Source: a bacterium (lineage in GTDB: Bacteria > Patescibacteriota > Minisyncoccia > UBA9983). From it: a stretch of DNA of 7,336 nt. Positions 5,429 to 7,336 of this stretch are shown piece by piece. Below the pieces are notes generated by a model. The model had not been told where the DNA came from. It made no database searches and saw only the letters and a list, made by a program, of their open reading frames with translations. Position 1 is the stretch's first letter. Each line of letters begins with the position of its first letter. A program made the position numbers and the translations under genes. The stretch covers positions 3,183 to 10,518 of the forward strand of contig JAHFLR010000017.1 of assembly GCA_023244795.1 (NCBI GenBank), given 5' to 3'.

Positions 5429-5516
5429 GCAAGACCGGGGTCATAAAAACCGGTTGATGCCTCGACAGGTCTTATTGATTGCCTGTTTTCTGCGGCTTGT
5501 CAGCTTTGAGCTGACT
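5398..5516 (-). ncRNA. L10 leader (autoregulatory 5' region of rplJ-rplL)
   Basis: About 119 nt of structured RNA separate the promoter from rplJ. Reading the minus strand, a perfect 7-bp hairpin comes first (GTCAGCT/AGCTGAC, 5515-5499, loop of 3). Then GCCGCAG (5496-5490) can pair with CTTGCGGC (5429-5422), closing a domain. Inside it AAGACC (5473-5468) pairs with GGTCTT (5436-5431), and the segment CCTGTCGAGGCATCAACCGG resembles the conserved L10-binding internal loop. In other bacteria the L10-L12 complex binds this leader and represses the operon. The closing strand CTTGCGGC is also the 5' arm of a hairpin next to the start codon, so two mutually exclusive folds are possible. Confidence 0.75.
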
Positions 5517-5521
5517 GTGAA

Positions 5522-5552
5522 CTTATACTAGCAAATTACTGCGGGCTGTCAA
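5522..5552 (-). promoter_or_regulatory. rplJ-rplL promoter overlapping the end of the TPR gene
   Basis: A perfect -35 TTGACA (5552-5547) lies in the last codons of the TPR gene. The -10 region reads TGCTAGTATAAG; TATAAG (5527-5522) is 19 nt away, GTATAA 18 nt, and TAGTAT (with TGn extension) 16 nt, so the exact hexamer is uncertain. Transcription would start near 5515-5518, at the 5' edge of the L10 leader. Confidence 0.65.
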
Positions 5553-6225
5553 GCAAGACTTTTAAATCTTGCGCTCCGGTAACATTAAGCTTTATCCCCT
5601 TCTCCAAAATAGCTTTGGCTTTAACCTCGTCTTTTAGGGCGTATAAGTAAAACTCATAAAGGCTTCTGTAAAGAAAGGACTGTTGGGGGCTGAGCTCCAG
5701 GGCCTTTAAAAAGTTAATCTCTGCTTTGTTATAGTCCTTTAAAAAGTAGGCGTATAAATCACCCAGATTGTTATAAGCCACGTACCCCTGGGGATTAATT
5801 ATCGTTAGGTACTGCCAAATCTCCTCCGCCCCCTTATAATCACCGGCGGTTTTTTTGTATATCGCCAGCTTGAGCCACCCGCCCTGATCATCGGGGTGGG
5901 CTTTAAGTTCGGAGATAGTTGCGGCCGTATTGGCCGTTAAAACCTTCTTCACCTCTTCCGATAAGCTGGCGGAAATTGGCACTTCTTGGTTTAAATCCGG
6001 CGCCTTGATGTTTTTTGCCGCATTTTTTACTGCGGAAACCGGCTTAATTATCGCCTCGTTGGTGCTGGTGGCGGTCTGGTTTTGGCTGGAGATCCCCTGC
6101 TCAATATTGTTTTGAGTACTCTGGCCGCTTGGGGTAGCGCGCCAGTCTCGCCAAATATAAATACCGCCAACAATAACCACTAGCGCAACAATCGCAAAAG
6201 ATAAGTAGGGCTTGATTTTATTCAT
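5536..6225 (-). CDS. Membrane-anchored TPR protein
   Basis: From the ATG at 6225 the protein has 229 residues. Residues 8-24 form one membrane helix (FAIVALVVIVGGIYIW) after a positive start, so the protein should be anchored by its N-terminus. A Ser/Thr/Asn/Gln-rich linker (about 30-85) follows, then three tetratricopeptide units: about 116-145 (GWLKLAIYKKTAGDYKGAEE), 147-180 (AYNNLGDLYAYFLKDYNKAE) and 182-215 (LYRSLYEFYLYALKDEVKAK), each with the small-residue and Ala/Pro pattern of TPRs. TPRs bind other proteins; the partner here is unknown. The frame can be extended to a TTG at 6261, but that lies in the upstream terminator hairpin, so the ATG is preferred. A promoter at 6262-6234 would start transcription about 2 nt before this ATG. 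The gene's 3' end contains the rplJ -35 box and there is no terminator of its own. Confidence 0.85.
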   Translation of the reverse strand: MNKIKPYLSFAIVALVVIVGGIYIWRDWRATPSGQSTQNNIEQGISSQNQTATSTNEAIIKPVSAVKNAAKNIKAPDLNQEVPISASLSEEVKKVLTANTAATISELKAHPDDQGGWLKLAIYKKTAGDYKGAEEIWQYLTIINPQGYVAYNNLGDLYAYFLKDYNKAEINFLKALELSPQQSFLYRSLYEFYLYALKDEVKAKAILEKGIKLNVTGAQDLKVLLDSPQ

Positions 6226-6233
6226 ACCAAGTA

Positions 6234-6262
6234 ATCTTATCAAAAAGCTCCCCAAATGCAAA
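6234..6262 (-). promoter_or_regulatory. Possible promoter giving a leaderless TPR mRNA
   Basis: The minus strand has TTTGCA (6262-6257), 17 nt, then TAAGAT (6239-6234) preceded by TGA as an extended -10. Transcription would start near 6227, almost on the ATG at 6225. The -35 box overlaps the trailing T residues of the preceding terminator hairpin by three bases. Confidence 0.4.
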
Positions 6263-6289
6263 CCACCCCGACATTAGTCGGGGTGGTTT
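6260..6289 (-). terminator. Strong terminator hairpin after the surface-protein gene
   Basis: AAACCACCCCGAC (6260-6272) and GTCGGGGTGGTTT (6277-6289) form a perfect 13-bp stem with a 4-nt loop, about 38 nt past the stop codon at 6327. The T tract is short on both strands. A second, 7-bp hairpin (ATTCGCC/GGCGAAT, 6298-6314, loop AAA) sits between it and the stop codon. Confidence 0.75.
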
Positions 6290-6326
6290 TGCTAGCTATT
6301 CGCCAAAGGCGAATCACAAGTAGCTA

Positions 6327-7336
6327 TTATTTAGAGATAACTGTACCGGTCATGCCGTCTGATGGCAAGCCAGAAACTCCAAAGCCATTTGTCCAGTCAT
6401 TGTCGGTTGTCGCCAACGCTGAGGTTGTGGCAATCGGTGACCAGATAAAGTTGCTTGTGGAGATTCCGATAACGGTGCCCATCTTTGTTGCCAATGACGG
6501 GTAGGTTGAATCTCCTAGGATCTTGGTTGTTACAGATCCAGATGGCGATGTGCCGCCTGTGAATGTAACATCTCCCACTACTCTAAAGTAGTAAGTTGCA
6601 CCAGCAGGAATCTGAACAACGGAAGAAGTTGTGGCAACGTTATCGCCGGCCACTAGGCCTACGATATTTGCTACAACTAGACCATTGGAAAATCCTGGAA
6701 CGGTGTTGGAGAATCCTGACTCAGTGTAGGCATAAACCTTCAAGTTTGTGACAGTTGTTGTTCCGGCAGCAGCTGAAGCTGTTGACGTGGCAACATTAAC
6801 GACAAACTTATCAAGACCAACACCATTGCCAGTAGCTGGATTAGCTAGATTTGCAGAAACGCTGAATCTGTATAGATCAACGCCTGTTCCAGTAACCAAC
6901 GAGTTTGAAGGAATTGATAGCTTGGCGAGAGTCGGGTATGACTTGAAGACTCTTAATCCGTCTACCGCTGTATCTACTGATACAGATGTAACGGTGGAGC
7001 CAGAATCACCAGTACCATAAGTTGATCCGGATTGCGCATTGCCATCGTAATCGATAGCAACCACTGAACCCTCCTCTGATGATGTGGTTACATCAATGCC
7101 CGCGACATCGGCATAAATACCCAAGACAACGTTTCCGTCCTTAGGAATAACTACGCCAGTCACGTTTACTGTTGTTGTAGTAGCAGTGTTTGTGAACGAT
7201 GTGCTTCCTACAGTGGTTGATCCCAACTTCAAGTACACGGTTGTTAAGTCGCTCCAAGGAGTGCTTGACGACGTGCTAGGAGTTGATTGCAACGCTACTC
7301 TGTTCAAAGTCACCGCATCATTTGAAGCGCTGAACT
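6327..7336 (-). CDS. C-terminal part of a Ser/Thr-rich surface protein (5' end outside window)
   Basis: The frame is open through the right edge (codons upstream of the GTG at 7313 read FSASNDA), so this GTG is an internal Val and about 335 C-terminal residues are visible. The sequence is rich in Thr, Ser, Val and Gly and very poor in charged residues. It shows alternating beta strands: TVYLKLGSTTVGSTSF, then GVVIPKDGNVVLGIYADV, and later RFSVSANLANP, VTNLKVYAYTES and VVQIPAGATYYFRVVGDV. At least two Ig-like or beta-sandwich modules of about 140-150 residues are suggested. The tail NFIWSP...DWTNGFGVSGLPSDG is a C-terminal pattern I associate with large Parcubacteria surface proteins. An S-layer or cell-surface role is inferred; no LPXTG motif or C-terminal membrane helix is present. 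The base composition is less AT-rich than the neighbouring genes. Confidence 0.75.
   Translation of the reverse strand, partial: FSASNDAVTLNRVALQSTPSTSSSTPWSDLTTVYLKLGSTTVGSTSFTNTATTTTVNVTGVVIPKDGNVVLGIYADVAGIDVTTSSEEGSVVAIDYDGNAQSGSTYGTGDSGSTVTSVSVDTAVDGLRVFKSYPTLAKLSIPSNSLVTGTGVDLYRFSVSANLANPATGNGVGLDKFVVNVATSTASAAAGTTTVTNLKVYAYTESGFSNTVPGFSNGLVVANIVGLVAGDNVATTSSVVQIPAGATYYFRVVGDVTFTGGTSPSGSVTTKILGDSTYPSLATKMGTVIGISTSNFIWSPIATTSALATTDNDWTNGFGVSGLPSDGMTGTVISK

Noticed and set aside
6226..6261. TTG start extending the TPR protein by 12 residues
   Set aside because: The TTG lies in the right arm of the preceding terminator hairpin and the extension would precede a normal anchor start at the ATG.
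6256..7020. Plus-strand frames opposite the surface-protein gene
   Set aside because: They are antisense to a Ser/Thr/Val-rich frame with consistent beta-strand pattern; the first also starts within the terminator hairpin.
7311..7313. GTG at 7313 as the start of the surface protein
   Set aside because: The frame is open upstream to the window edge with continuing protein-like sequence, and there is no signal peptide after this codon.
1..7336. CRISPR array, insertion sequence or prophage signature
   Set aside because: No regularly spaced direct repeats, transposase motifs or terminal inverted repeats with target duplications were seen.

Overview
The window looks like part of a small-genome Patescibacteria (Candidate Phyla Radiation) chromosome, most likely of the Parcubacteria group. 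This is inferred from gene style and content, with no database search. The signs are: compact genes all on the minus strand; AT-rich leaders with no Shine-Dalgarno sequence before any start; a tRNA without encoded CCA; rplJ-rplL without rplK-rplA upstream; a winged-helix/nucleotidyltransferase-like regulator; and a Ser/Thr-rich surface protein with the kind of C-terminus often seen in Parcubacteria.

Layout, read in the direction of transcription (right to left). At 7336-6327 is the C-terminal part of a large secreted or surface beta-sandwich protein, followed by a strong hairpin terminator (6260-6289). A membrane-anchored TPR protein (6225-5536) comes next, apparently with its own promoter and almost no leader. 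The rplJ promoter starts inside the 3' end of the TPR gene and drives an L10-type autoregulatory leader (5516-5398), then rplJ (L10) and rplL (L7/L12). The first AUG of rplL would cut off the conserved first dimerisation helix. The reading frame upstream of it encodes that helix, so translation probably starts at a non-AUG codon near 4889. A wHTH regulator follows (4472-3846), then a small GIY-YIG endonuclease (3772-3506) whose stop codon lies inside a tRNA-Val(CAC) gene (3515-3442).

The left part holds two small membrane-anchored proteins of unknown function (3378-2833 and 2688-2167), a CapA-family metallophosphatase-like protein (2129-1098), and a polytopic MscS-related membrane protein with a tandem repeat (974-285), ending in a terminator hairpin.

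The most unusual element is at 220-84. A textbook sigma70 promoter (TTGACA, 17 nt, TATAAT) fires straight out of the preceding terminator and makes an RNA of about 100 nt. That RNA ends in an intrinsic terminator and contains a segment able to pair with the terminator's 5' arm. A reading frame opens at position 34 and leaves the window. This is either a stand-alone small RNA or a transcription-attenuating leader (riboswitch-like) of the next gene; I cannot match it to a known class.
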